From: Gordoniibacillus chartarius
Lineage (GTDB): Bacteria; Bacillota; Bacilli; Paenibacillales; NBRC-103111
Reading direction: 5' to 3'
DNA: 33,018 nt
Assembly: GCF_042432825.1 (NCBI RefSeq)
Contig: NZ_JBHLWN010000095.1
Coordinates: 1 to 33,018, forward strand
Positions within the stretch are counted from its first letter, which is position 1, and every line of letters starts with the position of its first letter. Positions 1 through 7,922 of the stretch are shown here, piece after piece. The notes under the pieces are model-generated. The model did no database searches and was not told the DNA's origin. It worked only from the letters and a program-made list of their open reading frames with translations. Made by a program: the position numbers and the translations under genes.

Positions 1-84
1 AATCTGGGGTGGTCAGGGAAAACCCTTGTCCCACCTGACTCGGCGAACGCCGAGAGTCTATGTAACATTTAGGAGGGAAACGCG
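1..84 (+). promoter_or_regulatory. Leader with hairpins before the first gene
   Basis: No gene is visible here. The segment can form two small hairpins: CAGGG-AAAA-CCCTTG near 15-29 and a stronger CTCGGCG-AA-CGCCGAG at 39-54. A good ribosome binding site (AGGAGGG, 71-77) follows. There is no T-run after the second hairpin, so it is probably part of a 5' leader rather than a terminator. I do not recognise a known riboswitch class. The upstream end lies outside the window, so it could equally be the tail of a preceding transcript. Confidence 0.3.
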
Positions 85-363
85 ATGCTAAAATACGAAA
101 TTCACGAAGAGGTCGTACAAATCGAGGAAAAACCAAACGGGAATGACACCGAATTTCACATTCATATTCTCGAGCCGGAGCTGTGCCTGCCAAAAATCCG
201 TGAAATTCAGACTCATTTCGATGAGAATCGGGTGCATACGGATGTGCTGTTTTATGCCCTCGGCGACCGGCACTATCAGGTCATCGTACGAGCGGATTAT
301 TATGAAGAATTTGTGCTTCAATTGATGCGGCACCGGCTGCTGAGAAGCGTGAAGTGGGAGTAA
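85..363 (+). CDS. Small conserved-looking protein of unknown function (92 aa)
   Basis: I do not recognise this protein. It starts at ATG 85 with AGGAGGG seven bases upstream, so it is probably translated. The sequence alternates strand-like stretches (TEFHIHIL, HTDVLFYALG, HYQVIVRA) with helices, which suggests a small compact alpha/beta domain, perhaps ferredoxin-like. It has no signal peptide, membrane segment or cysteine cluster. It lies 88 bases before the manganese catalase gene on the same strand with no terminator between them, so the two may be co-transcribed. A role in oxidative stress would be guesswork from that position. Confidence 0.6.
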   Translation: MLKYEIHEEVVQIEEKPNGNDTEFHIHILEPELCLPKIREIQTHFDENRVHTDVLFYALGDRHYQVIVRADYYEEFVLQLMRHRLLRSVKWE

Positions 364-451
364 TGGAGTATTGAAAGCTAGAATGGGACAACCGGCACAG
401 CCCATATCTTAGAGTGAATGGGAATATTACTCCTAAGGAGCTGATCCGGAA

Positions 452-1321
452 TTGTTTTATCATATCAAGGAGCTGCAATATCACGCTAAGCCGGAGCGCC
501 CCGATCCCGTATTCGCCCGGAAGCTGCAAGAAGTGCTAGGCGGCCAATTCGGCGAGATTACGGTCATGATGCAGTACTTGTTTCAAGGGTGGAACACTAG
601 GGGCGATGGAAAGTATAGGGATTTGCTGCTGGACACGGGTACCGAGGAGTGCGCTCATGTCGAGATGCTGGCGACCATGATTGCGCGGCTGCTCGATAAC
701 GCACCGGTACGGGACCAGGAGCACATGGTGGCTATGGATCCTGTGGTAGCGGCCGTAATGGGTGGGGGTAATCCCCAGCACATCATCGTATCCGGACTGG
801 GAGCGATGCCGTCCGATGCACAGGGCTACCCGTGGAACGCCAAGTACACGATCGCAAGCGGAAACTTGCTCGCGGATTTTCGAGCCAATCTGAACGCGGA
901 GTCCCAAGGTCGTCTGCAGGTTGCACGGCTGTATGAAATGACCGATGACCGCGGGGTCAAGGATATGTTGTCGTGGCTGCTGGCACGAGACACCATGCAT
1001 CAGAATCAATGGGCTGCCGCCATTGCTGAGCTGGAGGCGAAAGAAGGGTTGGTCGTCCCTAGCACGTTCCCTAGAGAGCTTGAAAAACAAGAGGTTTCTT
1101 ATACGTTATTCAACTTCTCCCGCGGAAACGAAAGCGCGTTCGGCCGCTGGGCACACGGCCCGAGTATGGACGGCATGGGCACATTCAACTATGTGCCTCA
1201 ACCTGTGCCTTTAGCCCCGAGGCCGGTTCTTCCCCCCGCGCCGCCCTATGTATACGATACACCTCCGCAAGTGATAGGCGATTATATGCCGACTTTGCCT
1301 TCTATGCCGCCGATCATGTAA
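452..1321 (+). CDS. Manganese (non-haem) catalase family protein
   Basis: Dimanganese catalases convert two hydrogen peroxide to water and oxygen in the cytoplasm or spore. The residues expected to bind the two manganese ions are present at the expected spacing: E35, E66 and H69 (in TEECAHVE), E150 (in LNAESQGR) and H183 (in DTMHQNQW). At 289 aa it is close in length to Bacillus YdbD/YjqC and longer than the CotJC form. It starts at TTG 452, with AAGGAG 11 bases upstream. The last 45 or so residues form an unusual tail very rich in proline and tyrosine (from about 245: VPQPVPLAPRP, then PPAPPYVY). The tail lies beyond the catalytic four-helix bundle and may be an assembly or coat-targeting segment. 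A strong terminator follows. Family assignment is secure; enzyme activity is inferred. Confidence 0.9.
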   Translation: MFYHIKELQYHAKPERPDPVFARKLQEVLGGQFGEITVMMQYLFQGWNTRGDGKYRDLLLDTGTEECAHVEMLATMIARLLDNAPVRDQEHMVAMDPVVAAVMGGGNPQHIIVSGLGAMPSDAQGYPWNAKYTIASGNLLADFRANLNAESQGRLQVARLYEMTDDRGVKDMLSWLLARDTMHQNQWAAAIAELEAKEGLVVPSTFPRELEKQEVSYTLFNFSRGNESAFGRWAHGPSMDGMGTFNYVPQPVPLAPRPVLPPAPPYVYDTPPQVIGDYMPTLPSMPPIM

Positions 1322-1336
1322 GTATAACTGAACCGA

Positions 1337-1370
1337 AGAGGACCGCGTTGCGGAACGCAGTCCTCTTTTT
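1337..1370 (+). terminator. Intrinsic terminator after the Mn catalase
   Basis: The stem AGAGGAC/GTCCTCT continues, after one C-A mismatch, into GCGTT/AACGC around a GCGG loop, and runs into TTTTT. It separates the catalase unit from the ectoine locus. Confidence 0.85.
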
Positions 1371-1720
1371 GCTGTCTTTGCAATATCCTCAGGAAAGCAT
1401 GGGCTTTGTACATATACAATTCGTATTCATGTGATTTTTGGTGATAATTAAAGATTTAGGGATATTATATTTATTAATTTCTTGGAAATGACTATATTCC
1501 GCATAATTTAGTCTAATTCAGCTCAATTCAGGTTTTGTAAAAGAGAGGATATGGGAGAATCAGGGAGTATTTTTCCACATTTACGCCGTAATTATGTTTC
1601 TTCCCCGTTGAGGGAGGCTTAAGCGGCCTGAGAAGTTGTCAGCAGGGGTGAGGCTCACTCCCTAATCATGCTACCCTTAGTAAGGGGCCCCAAACAAACC
1701 ATTTCGGAAGGAGCTTTAGC
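1371..1720 (+). promoter_or_regulatory. Promoter region and structured leader of the ehu-ect operon
   Basis: There is no gene in this 350-base gap. Bases 1420-1530 are AT-rich and probably hold the promoter; TTGGAA at 1482 with TAATTT or CATAAT near 1502-1509 is a weak candidate. From 1600 the sequence turns GC-rich and can fold into several hairpins: CTTCCC/GGGAGG (1600-1617), GGG-GTGA-GGC-TCAC-T-CCC (1645-1662) and CCCTT-AGT-AAGGG (1674-1686), then GGGGCCCC (1684-1691). GGGAG (1612-1616) could instead pair with CTCCC (1658-1662). The ehuB ribosome site GGAAGGAG lies just below. This looks like a regulated 5' leader, but I cannot place it in a known riboswitch family. Confidence 0.4.
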
Positions 1721-2620
1721 ATGAAAAGAGGGTTAGCACTTGCTCTTACATTGCTGTTAAGCACTGCAGCGATGGTTGGCTGCGGCGATCAAGCACAGCC
1801 CGCAAATACCTCAAAGGGCGGCACAAGCGCCGCTTCGGAATCAACGCTCGAGAAAGCCAAGCAACAGGGGTACATAACGGTAGGCTTCGCGAATGAAAAG
1901 CCTTACGCCTACGCCACGCCGGACGGCAAGCTGACGGGCGAGGCCGTCGAGGTTGCCAGAGCGATATTGACGAAGATGGGGATTAAGGAAATGAACGGCG
2001 TATTGACGGAGTTCGGCGCGCTCATACCCGGCCTGAAGGCCAAGCGGTTCGACATCATTACGGCGGGGATGTTCATCACGCCGGAACGAAGCAAGGAAGT
2101 GCTCTTTGCCAATCCGGAGTACAGCATCGGCGAGGCGATTGCCGTGATGAAGGGGAATCCGAAAGGGATACACAGCTACAAGGACATCGCCGCAAACAAG
2201 GATGTCAAGGTTGCCGTCATGGTAGGAGCAATTGAGGAAGAGTACTTAACGAAATCAGGGGTGCCGAAAGAACAGATTGTAACAGTGCCCGATCAGCCTT
2301 CCGCCATTGCAGCCCTTCAAGCCGGCCGGGTACAAGTCGTAACTATGACAGGTCCGTCGTTGCAAGCGATGTTGGACTCCGCAAAGGATAGTAAACTGGA
2401 GCGAGTCAAGGACTTCGAGCAGCCTTCCATTGATGGCAAAAGTGTCAAGGGATACGGTGCGGCCGCCTTTCGCAAAGGTGATGAAGAATTTGTTAAAGCC
2501 TACAATGCGGAGCTGGAGAAGCTCAAAGCATCGGGAGAGCTGCTGAAGATTATACAGCAATTTGGTTTCACGGAAGCGGAGCTTCCCGGGAAGATGACGG
2601 CTGAAGAGCTGTCCAAGTAG
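1721..2620 (+). CDS. ehuB: Ectoine/hydroxyectoine ABC transporter, substrate-binding lipoprotein
   Basis: The protein captures ectoine and hydroxyectoine outside the cell and delivers them to the EhuCD membrane channel. A lipoprotein signal peptide ends in MVGC, so Cys21 would carry the lipid anchor. After a short low-complexity linker (to about residue 40) comes a polar-amino-acid type (SBP family 3) domain of about 255 residues. It contains TVGFANEKPYAYATPDGKLTG, LTEFGALIPGLKAKRFDI and AAGMFITPER-like segments typical of EhuB. It starts at ATG 1721 with AAGGAG upstream. Gene order ehuB-C-D-A followed by ect genes supports the substrate. A general amino-acid binding protein is the alternative, but context makes this unlikely. 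Confidence 0.9.
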   Translation: MKRGLALALTLLLSTAAMVGCGDQAQPANTSKGGTSAASESTLEKAKQQGYITVGFANEKPYAYATPDGKLTGEAVEVARAILTKMGIKEMNGVLTEFGALIPGLKAKRFDIITAGMFITPERSKEVLFANPEYSIGEAIAVMKGNPKGIHSYKDIAANKDVKVAVMVGAIEEEYLTKSGVPKEQIVTVPDQPSAIAALQAGRVQVVTMTGPSLQAMLDSAKDSKLERVKDFEQPSIDGKSVKGYGAAAFRKGDEEFVKAYNAELEKLKASGELLKIIQQFGFTEAELPGKMTAEELSK

Positions 2621-2645
2621 ATTCGTATAGAAGGAGCCGATTGCC

Positions 2646-3299
2646 ATGACTTCACTGCTGGAGCTTCTTCCGGCTTTGTGGAGGGGAACGTTGATTACTA
2701 TTGAGATCACGCTGCTCGCCTCGGTTACGGCCCTTATCCTATCGATTGCCGCCGGACTTGCTCGAATGTCCTCTATTCGCGTTCTACGCTGGATTACGGT
2801 AGGATACGTCGAACTGTTCCGCGGAACGTCGCTTTTGGTTCAACTATTTTGGTTATACTTCGCATTTCCGATGCTGTTCGATATTCGCATGTCGGCGATG
2901 ACCGCTGCTGTTCTGGCATTGGGCCTCAACTATGGAGCTTATGGATCGGAGATCGTCCGAAGTTCGCTTCAAGCGGTGCCTGGGGGGCAGACCGAAGCAG
3001 CGGTGGCCTTAAACATGACCCGTTTTCAACGTCTTTGTCGGATTATCGGTCCCCAAGCCCTACGCATTGCTCTGCCTTCACTTGGAAATCTGCAAATCGA
3101 GCTGTTGAAGGGCACGTCACTTGTTTCGCTGATCACGCTAGCGGAATTAACGTATCAGGGTATGATGCTGAGATCGTTCGACATGTCCCGTACGACGTTG
3201 ATTCTCACCGCTGTGCTTATCATGTACTACTTAATCGCGCAGCTGCTTGTTTTGGGAATTCGGTTGCTGGAACGTCGTCTGGCCGTGGGAGGGAACTAG
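2646..3299 (+). CDS. ehuC: Ectoine/hydroxyectoine ABC transporter permease
   Basis: This is an integral membrane subunit of the His/Glu/Gln/Arg permease family (217 aa, about five membrane helices). The cytoplasmic EAA loop that docks the ATPase is clear: EAAVALNMTRFQ, followed by IIGPQALRIALP. It starts at ATG 2646 with AAGGAG ten bases upstream, 25 bases after the ehuB stop. It would pair with EhuD to form the membrane channel. Family and order fit EhuC; on sequence alone it resembles EhuD, so the C/D labels rest on position. Confidence 0.88.
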   Translation: MTSLLELLPALWRGTLITIEITLLASVTALILSIAAGLARMSSIRVLRWITVGYVELFRGTSLLVQLFWLYFAFPMLFDIRMSAMTAAVLALGLNYGAYGSEIVRSSLQAVPGGQTEAAVALNMTRFQRLCRIIGPQALRIALPSLGNLQIELLKGTSLVSLITLAELTYQGMMLRSFDMSRTTLILTAVLIMYYLIAQLLVLGIRLLERRLAVGGN

Positions 3300-3300
3300 G

Positions 3301-3954
3301 TTGAAATGGAATTGGAGCTATGCCTGGGAGGTTCTACTTGAGCTGCTTAAGGTTGTTCCGGTCACGATCGGCGCTGCATTAACGGGATTCTTGATTGCTC
3401 TGGTCATAGGGCTGTTGTTCATGATAGGCAAACGATCCCGAAATCAGTGGCTGTCCCGGCCGCTTTCGTTCTTCATGGAGCTGATCCGTTCCACGCCGCT
3501 GCTCATCCAGCTATTGTTTCTATTCTACGCACTGCCGCGCTTTGGTGTATCGCTGTCTCCTTTTACGGCTGGTGTAATCGGATTGGGATTGCACTATGCG
3601 ACGTATTTGGCGGAAGTGTACCGCTCCGGTATAGAAGCAGTTCCAAAGGGGCAGTGGGAGGCGGCGAAAGCGCTCAATTTTACTCCCGGGCAAACCTGGT
3701 TTCGGTTGATTTTGCCGCAGGCAGTGCCTCCGGTACTTCCAGTGATCGGCAATTATTTGATTGTTATGTTTAAAGAAACGCCAGTATTGTCGGCCATTAC
3801 CTTGGTGGAGATGCTGCAAACCGCCAAATCCTTAGGGTCGGAATCTTTTCGATATATCGAAGCCTTCACTTTGGTCGGACTGCTGTTTCTGGTCATGAGC
3901 TACGTTTCCTCGCTGCTGCTGAGAAGGCTGGAGCTGCAGCTGCTGCGCAAATAA
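3301..3954 (+). CDS. ehuD: Ectoine/hydroxyectoine ABC transporter permease
   Basis: This is the second permease of the importer (217 aa). The chosen start is TTG 3301, giving MKWNWSYAWEVLLELL; it has GGGAGGGA seven or so bases upstream and begins one base after the ehuC stop. An in-frame ATG-less extension from 3247 would overlap ehuC and lacks a ribosome site. The EAA loop is EAAKALNFTPGQTWFRLILPQ, shown here in part as EAAKALNF and LILPQAVPPVLP. The next gene, ehuA, follows after 17 bases. Confidence 0.88.
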   Translation: MKWNWSYAWEVLLELLKVVPVTIGAALTGFLIALVIGLLFMIGKRSRNQWLSRPLSFFMELIRSTPLLIQLLFLFYALPRFGVSLSPFTAGVIGLGLHYATYLAEVYRSGIEAVPKGQWEAAKALNFTPGQTWFRLILPQAVPPVLPVIGNYLIVMFKETPVLSAITLVEMLQTAKSLGSESFRYIEAFTLVGLLFLVMSYVSSLLLRRLELQLLRK

Positions 3955-3971
3955 CGAAAGGAGGAAGACGG

Positions 3972-4793
3972 ATGGGCATACCGGAGCAAATCATTGCTAT
4001 CGACGAAAGGACTGCACTGACGCAGCCCATTGTCCGCTATCGAAACGTTCGGAAGAGCTACGGTCAGGTGGAAGTGCTCAAGGGCATCGATCTCGATTTG
4101 TATCCGGGCGAGAAGGTGGCGGTTATCGGACCAAGCGGATCGGGAAAGACAACGCTGGCACGCATTCTGATGACTCTCGAGTACCCTACCGGAGGAACGA
4201 TTGAGGTAGATGGTGAGCAATTATGGCATCGGCGGGTGAAAGGGACTTGGGTTCGGGCGGATGAGAAGCATTTGCATCGAGTCAGAAGCTCGATCGGCAT
4301 GGTGTTTCAGCACTTCCACCTGTTTCCGCACATGACGATTCTTCGCAATGTGGCGGAAGCCCCGATCCATGTGTTGAAAATGCCCAAGGAGCAGGCCGTA
4401 GCGGAGGCGCTGGAGCTGCTCGATAAGGTTGGGCTCAAGGATAAGGCAAATACGTATCCCAGTCGGCTGTCCGGCGGCCAGAAGCAGCGGGCGGCGATTG
4501 CCAGGGCGCTGATCATGAAACCGAAGGTTATGCTCTTTGACGAAGTAACGTCCGCACTCGACCCGGAGCTTGTCGGCGAGGTGCTGAAGGTCATCAAGGA
4601 GCTCGCTGAAGAAGGCTCTATGGCTATGCTGCTCATTACGCATGAAATGGCTTTTGCCCGCGAGGTTGCGGATCGTGTTTTGTTTACAGACGGAGGAGTG
4701 ATCGTAGAGCAAGGGCCTCCGGAGCAGCTGTTCGAGCAACCGAAAAGCGAGCGCTTACAAGCGTTCCTATCCCGCTTTCGCAACCAAGGCTAA
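3972..4793 (+). CDS. ehuA: Ectoine/hydroxyectoine ABC transporter ATP-binding protein
   Basis: This is the cytoplasmic ATPase that powers the EhuBCD importer (273 aa). Visible motifs are Walker A GPSGSGKTT (about 53-61), Q-loop GMVFQHFHLF, signature LSGGQKQRAAIARAL, Walker B VMLFDEVTSALDPE and the switch histidine in LITHEMA. A stretch of about 20 residues precedes the first strand. It starts at ATG 3972 behind AAAGGAGGA. The gene ends 18 bases before ectA, so import and synthesis genes appear to share one transcript. Confidence 0.9.
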   Translation: MGIPEQIIAIDERTALTQPIVRYRNVRKSYGQVEVLKGIDLDLYPGEKVAVIGPSGSGKTTLARILMTLEYPTGGTIEVDGEQLWHRRVKGTWVRADEKHLHRVRSSIGMVFQHFHLFPHMTILRNVAEAPIHVLKMPKEQAVAEALELLDKVGLKDKANTYPSRLSGGQKQRAAIARALIMKPKVMLFDEVTSALDPELVGEVLKVIKELAEEGSMAMLLITHEMAFAREVADRVLFTDGGVIVEQGPPEQLFEQPKSERLQAFLSRFRNQG

Positions 4794-4811
4794 CGAAAGG
4801 AGCTGCATCGG

Positions 4812-5312
4812 GTGAATACCGCGATTCAACGTGCTGCGATCGTTTTCCGTCATCCGACTGTAACTGACGCCGGAAGGATCTGGAGGCTTGTTCGTGACAG
4901 CGGCAGGCTGGACCCGAACTCGTCTTATTGTTATTTACTGCTATGCCGGTATTATTCCGGTACCTGCCTAGTTGCGGAAAGAGAGGGCGAGCTTGTAGGC
5001 TTCGTCACGTCCTTCCTTTCCCCTCAAGATCCCGCTAACGTGTTTGTATGGCAAATCGCCGTATCCCCGACTGCGCAAGGGCAGGGGATCGCGACAAGCC
5101 TGCTGCAGAGGCTGATGGAGCTTCCGGTTTATCGTCATGCCAAGAGAGTGGAGGCCACGGTTTCTCCGACCAACATCTCTTCGCGCCGTTTGTTTGAAGC
5201 CTTCGCGCGCCGTCGGGGCGCCCGACTTGCCATCTCCAATGACGGTTTTCCGGCTGCGCTATTTCCGGAGCCCGGTCATGAGGATGAGCCGTTAATACAA
5301 ATTTCATTCTAG
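4812..5312 (+). CDS. ectA: L-2,4-diaminobutyrate acetyltransferase
   Basis: EctA transfers an acetyl group from acetyl-CoA to L-2,4-diaminobutyrate, the second step of ectoine synthesis. The 166-aa protein is a GNAT enzyme. Signature pieces are LDPNSSYCYLLLCRYYSGTC (33-52), FVWQIAVSPTAQGQGIA (acetyl-CoA loop Q-G-Q-G-I-A, 89-94) and VEATVSPTNISSRRLF. It starts at GTG 4812 with AAAGGAG nine bases upstream; no ATG fits. It is followed after 13 bases by ectB. Confidence 0.93.
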   Translation: MNTAIQRAAIVFRHPTVTDAGRIWRLVRDSGRLDPNSSYCYLLLCRYYSGTCLVAEREGELVGFVTSFLSPQDPANVFVWQIAVSPTAQGQGIATSLLQRLMELPVYRHAKRVEATVSPTNISSRRLFEAFARRRGARLAISNDGFPAALFPEPGHEDEPLIQISF

Positions 5313-5325
5313 GGAGGATTTGCCG

Positions 5326-6651
5326 ATGACCCGAGCTGATCTTGCTCAAGCTGACGGTACTCTTGACGTCTTTGAACAACTGGAGTCGGAAGTGCGCAGC
5401 TACTGCCGTTCCTTTCCAGTTGTGTTTCGTAAGGCGGTAGACTGGACGTTATGGGACACAGAAGGGAACGAGTATTTGGATTTCTTCGCCGGAGCGGGGG
5501 CGCTAAATTACGGACATAATAATTCGATGCTGAAGGCCAAGCTGATTCGCTACTTAATAGACGACGGGATCAGCCACAGCCTGGATATGGCAACGGAGGC
5601 GAAGGAACGGTTCTTGCAGCGATTCAAAGAGGTGATCTTGACTCCCCGCAATTTAATCTACAAGGTGATGTTTCCCGGTCCGACGGGGACGAATGCCGTA
5701 GAGGCGGCGCTCAAGATTGCTCGCAAGGTGACCGGCCGGACGAATGTGGTCGGCTTCACGAACGCTTTTCACGGAATGACCCTCGGAGCGCTGGCCGTAA
5801 CAGGCAACAAGTTCAAGCGTCAGGGCGCCGGAGTTCCCCTGCATCATGCAACGATCATGCCTTACGACGGATATATGGGGGCGGAAGTCGACACCCTGTC
5901 TTACTTTGAAAATTATGTAAAAGATAGTGGCTCCGGCGTCTCGCTTCCTGCGGCTGTAATCGTCGAAACGCTGCAAGGCGAGGGCGGCCTGAATATGGCG
6001 GGAACGGGTTGGCTGCGAGGATTAGCGGAGCTTTGCCGGCATTATGGCATTCTACTGATCATCGACGACATTCAGATGGGCTGCGGCAGAACGGGGTCCT
6101 TCTTCAGCTTTGAGCCGTATGGCGTAGAACCGGACATTGTATGCCTGTCCAAGTCCATAGGCGGCTTCGGTCTGCCGATGGCGCTGACGTTAATGAAGCC
6201 GGAGTTGGATGTATGGGCGCCGGGGGAGCACAACGGTACGTTCCGGGGCAATAATCTTGCGTTCATCTGTGCAGCGGAAGCGCTTCGCTATTGGGAGAAG
6301 ACGGAGTTCGAACAAGCCATTGGAGAGAAAGCGGCGCTCCTGGAGGGAGCTCTTCAAAGTCTGATTATCCGCTATCCCCAGCTCAAGGCGGAGTGGCGGG
6401 GTAAAGGACTTATGCAGGGAATCGCTTTCCCGTTCGAGGGCATGGCGGAAGCGGTATGTGCCGCAGCCTTCCGTCGCGGACTTATCATGGAAACGTCAGG
6501 GACGGACAGCGAAGTGGCCAAAGTGATGCCGCCGCTTACGATTACCAAGACGGCACTGGAGCGGGGCCTCCATATACTCGGTGAAAGCGTTGCTGAAGTA
6601 GCGAATCAATTTGCGGCACAGACGGTTCCGACAGTAGGGACAAACCAATAA
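5326..6651 (+). CDS. ectB: L-2,4-diaminobutyrate aminotransferase
   Basis: EctB makes L-2,4-diaminobutyrate from aspartate semialdehyde and glutamate, the entry step of ectoine synthesis. It is a class III, PLP-dependent aminotransferase of 441 aa, the normal length. K276 in LSKSIGGFGLP should form the Schiff base. FPGPTGTNAVEAALK, FTNAFHGMTLGAL and IIDDIQMGCGRTG are EctB hallmarks. Start ATG 5326 is preferred over TTG 5320 because GGGAGG sits eight bases before the ATG. There is no dedicated aspartokinase gene in this cluster, so aspartyl phosphate must come from general metabolism. Confidence 0.95.
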   Translation: MTRADLAQADGTLDVFEQLESEVRSYCRSFPVVFRKAVDWTLWDTEGNEYLDFFAGAGALNYGHNNSMLKAKLIRYLIDDGISHSLDMATEAKERFLQRFKEVILTPRNLIYKVMFPGPTGTNAVEAALKIARKVTGRTNVVGFTNAFHGMTLGALAVTGNKFKRQGAGVPLHHATIMPYDGYMGAEVDTLSYFENYVKDSGSGVSLPAAVIVETLQGEGGLNMAGTGWLRGLAELCRHYGILLIIDDIQMGCGRTGSFFSFEPYGVEPDIVCLSKSIGGFGLPMALTLMKPELDVWAPGEHNGTFRGNNLAFICAAEALRYWEKTEFEQAIGEKAALLEGALQSLIIRYPQLKAEWRGKGLMQGIAFPFEGMAEAVCAAAFRRGLIMETSGTDSEVAKVMPPLTITKTALERGLHILGESVAEVANQFAAQTVPTVGTNQ

Positions 6652-6666
6652 AGGGAGGTATCCTAT

Positions 6667-7911
6667 ATGATCGTGAAGCATGTTCATGATGTGATCGGTA
6701 CGGAATACGAGGTTGAAGCGGCAACTTGGTCGAGCAGGCGGATGCTGCTGCGTAAGGACGGAGTCGGCTTCTCCCTCCACGATACGACGATGAAAGCCGG
6801 TACGGTAACGGAGATGTGGTACAAGAACCATATCGAAGCAGTCTATTGCATTTCGGGAGCGGGCGAGCTCGAAGTGGTGGAGGAGAACAAAAAGCACCCC
6901 GTCGTACCGGGAACGCTCTACGTTCTTAACGGACATGAGAAGCATCGGCTCATCTGCCACGAGGACTTGAGGGTCATCTGTGTGTTCAACCCTCCGTGCA
7001 CCGGCACGGAAGTTCATGACGAGAGCGGGGCCTATCCGCTGGGAGAGCCCGATGCTTATCCGTCGCGGGTTGAACATCAGCCCCAAATATTGGAGCGGGT
7101 GGATCCGGTCGTGTATAACCGTTCCATTCAGCAAGACGTTATCGACGAGGCACAGCTACATTCCTATGAGCAGGACGGCTACCTGTTTATGGAGCAATTT
7201 TTCTCAGAGGAAGAAGTAGCGGAGCTGCGTGCCGAGCTGAAGCATATCTGGGAAGTCTCGGCAACGGAAGGACGGCCGGAGGTCATCCGCGAACCGGATA
7301 GCGAGGAAGTGCGCTCCGTGTTTGCCGTGCATCGCGACAGTGAAGTGTTCAAGAAGCTGTCTATGCACGAACGGCTAACGGCGATTGTTCGGCAAATTTT
7401 GGGCAGCGAGGTCTATGTGCACCAGTCCAGAATCAATTTCAAGCCCGGCTTTACCGGTAAGGAGTTTTACTGGCATTCCGACTTTGAGACGTGGCATGTG
7501 GAGGACGGCATGCCTCGAATGAGAGCGCTTAGCTGCTCCATCGCGCTCGAAGACAACTATTTCTTTAACGGGCCGCTGATGGTCATTCCCGGCTCTCATC
7601 GGCACTTCATCGCTTGTGTCGGGCGAACGCCGGATCAGCATTACAAGGAATCGCTGCGCAAGCAGCAGTATGGGGTGCCGGATCATGCCAGCATGTCCTG
7701 GCTTGTCGAGAAGTACGGCATCGCTGCACCGACCGGCAAGGCGGGCTCGATATTGTTATTTGACTGCAACTTGATGCACGGCTCCAGCTCCAACATCTCT
7801 CCACTGCCGAGAAGCAATGTATTCATGGTCTATAACAGCATCGACAATAAATTGGTGGAGCCATTCTCCGGCCAGCGTCCGCGTCCGGGATATATTGCCG
7901 CCCGGGAGTAG
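6667..7911 (+). CDS. ectCD: Fused ectoine synthase and ectoine 5-hydroxylase (EctC-EctD)
   Basis: One 414-aa frame carries the last two steps of hydroxyectoine synthesis. Residues 1-128 are a full EctC cupin that closes the ectoine ring from N-gamma-acetyl-diaminobutyrate. Its metal ligands E57, Y85 and H93 are present, in HIEAVYCISG, GTLYVLN and HEKHRL. From about residue 129 (DAYPSRVEHQPQILERVDPV) the sequence follows the native N-terminus of EctD, an Fe(II)/2-oxoglutarate dioxygenase. Its iron triad is H270, D272 and H371, in FYWHSDFETWHVEDGMP and LMHGSS. R382 (in PRSNVF) is the probable 2-oxoglutarate contact. There is no linker: the EctC end meets the EctD start almost directly. No stop or frameshift is visible between the halves. 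The ATG has AAAGGGAGG upstream. Confidence 0.95.
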   Translation: MIVKHVHDVIGTEYEVEAATWSSRRMLLRKDGVGFSLHDTTMKAGTVTEMWYKNHIEAVYCISGAGELEVVEENKKHPVVPGTLYVLNGHEKHRLICHEDLRVICVFNPPCTGTEVHDESGAYPLGEPDAYPSRVEHQPQILERVDPVVYNRSIQQDVIDEAQLHSYEQDGYLFMEQFFSEEEVAELRAELKHIWEVSATEGRPEVIREPDSEEVRSVFAVHRDSEVFKKLSMHERLTAIVRQILGSEVYVHQSRINFKPGFTGKEFYWHSDFETWHVEDGMPRMRALSCSIALEDNYFFNGPLMVIPGSHRHFIACVGRTPDQHYKESLRKQQYGVPDHASMSWLVEKYGIAAPTGKAGSILLFDCNLMHGSSSNISPLPRSNVFMVYNSIDNKLVEPFSGQRPRPGYIAARE

Positions 7912-7922
7912 ACCGGGTCCGG

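Noticed and set aside
536..1090. Long minus-strand frame opposite the Mn catalase
   Set aside because: It lies entirely within a well-supported gene, has no ribosome site and no recognisable motif.
1640..1700. Mg2+ M-box riboswitch before ehuB
   Set aside because: Only a short string (GGTGAGGCTC, ATGCTACCC) resembles the 5' part; there are too few bases before the start codon for the rest of the aptamer.
3247..3300. Longer N-terminus of EhuD
   Set aside because: The extra residues come from the ehuC coding end, have no ribosome site and do not resemble EhuD.
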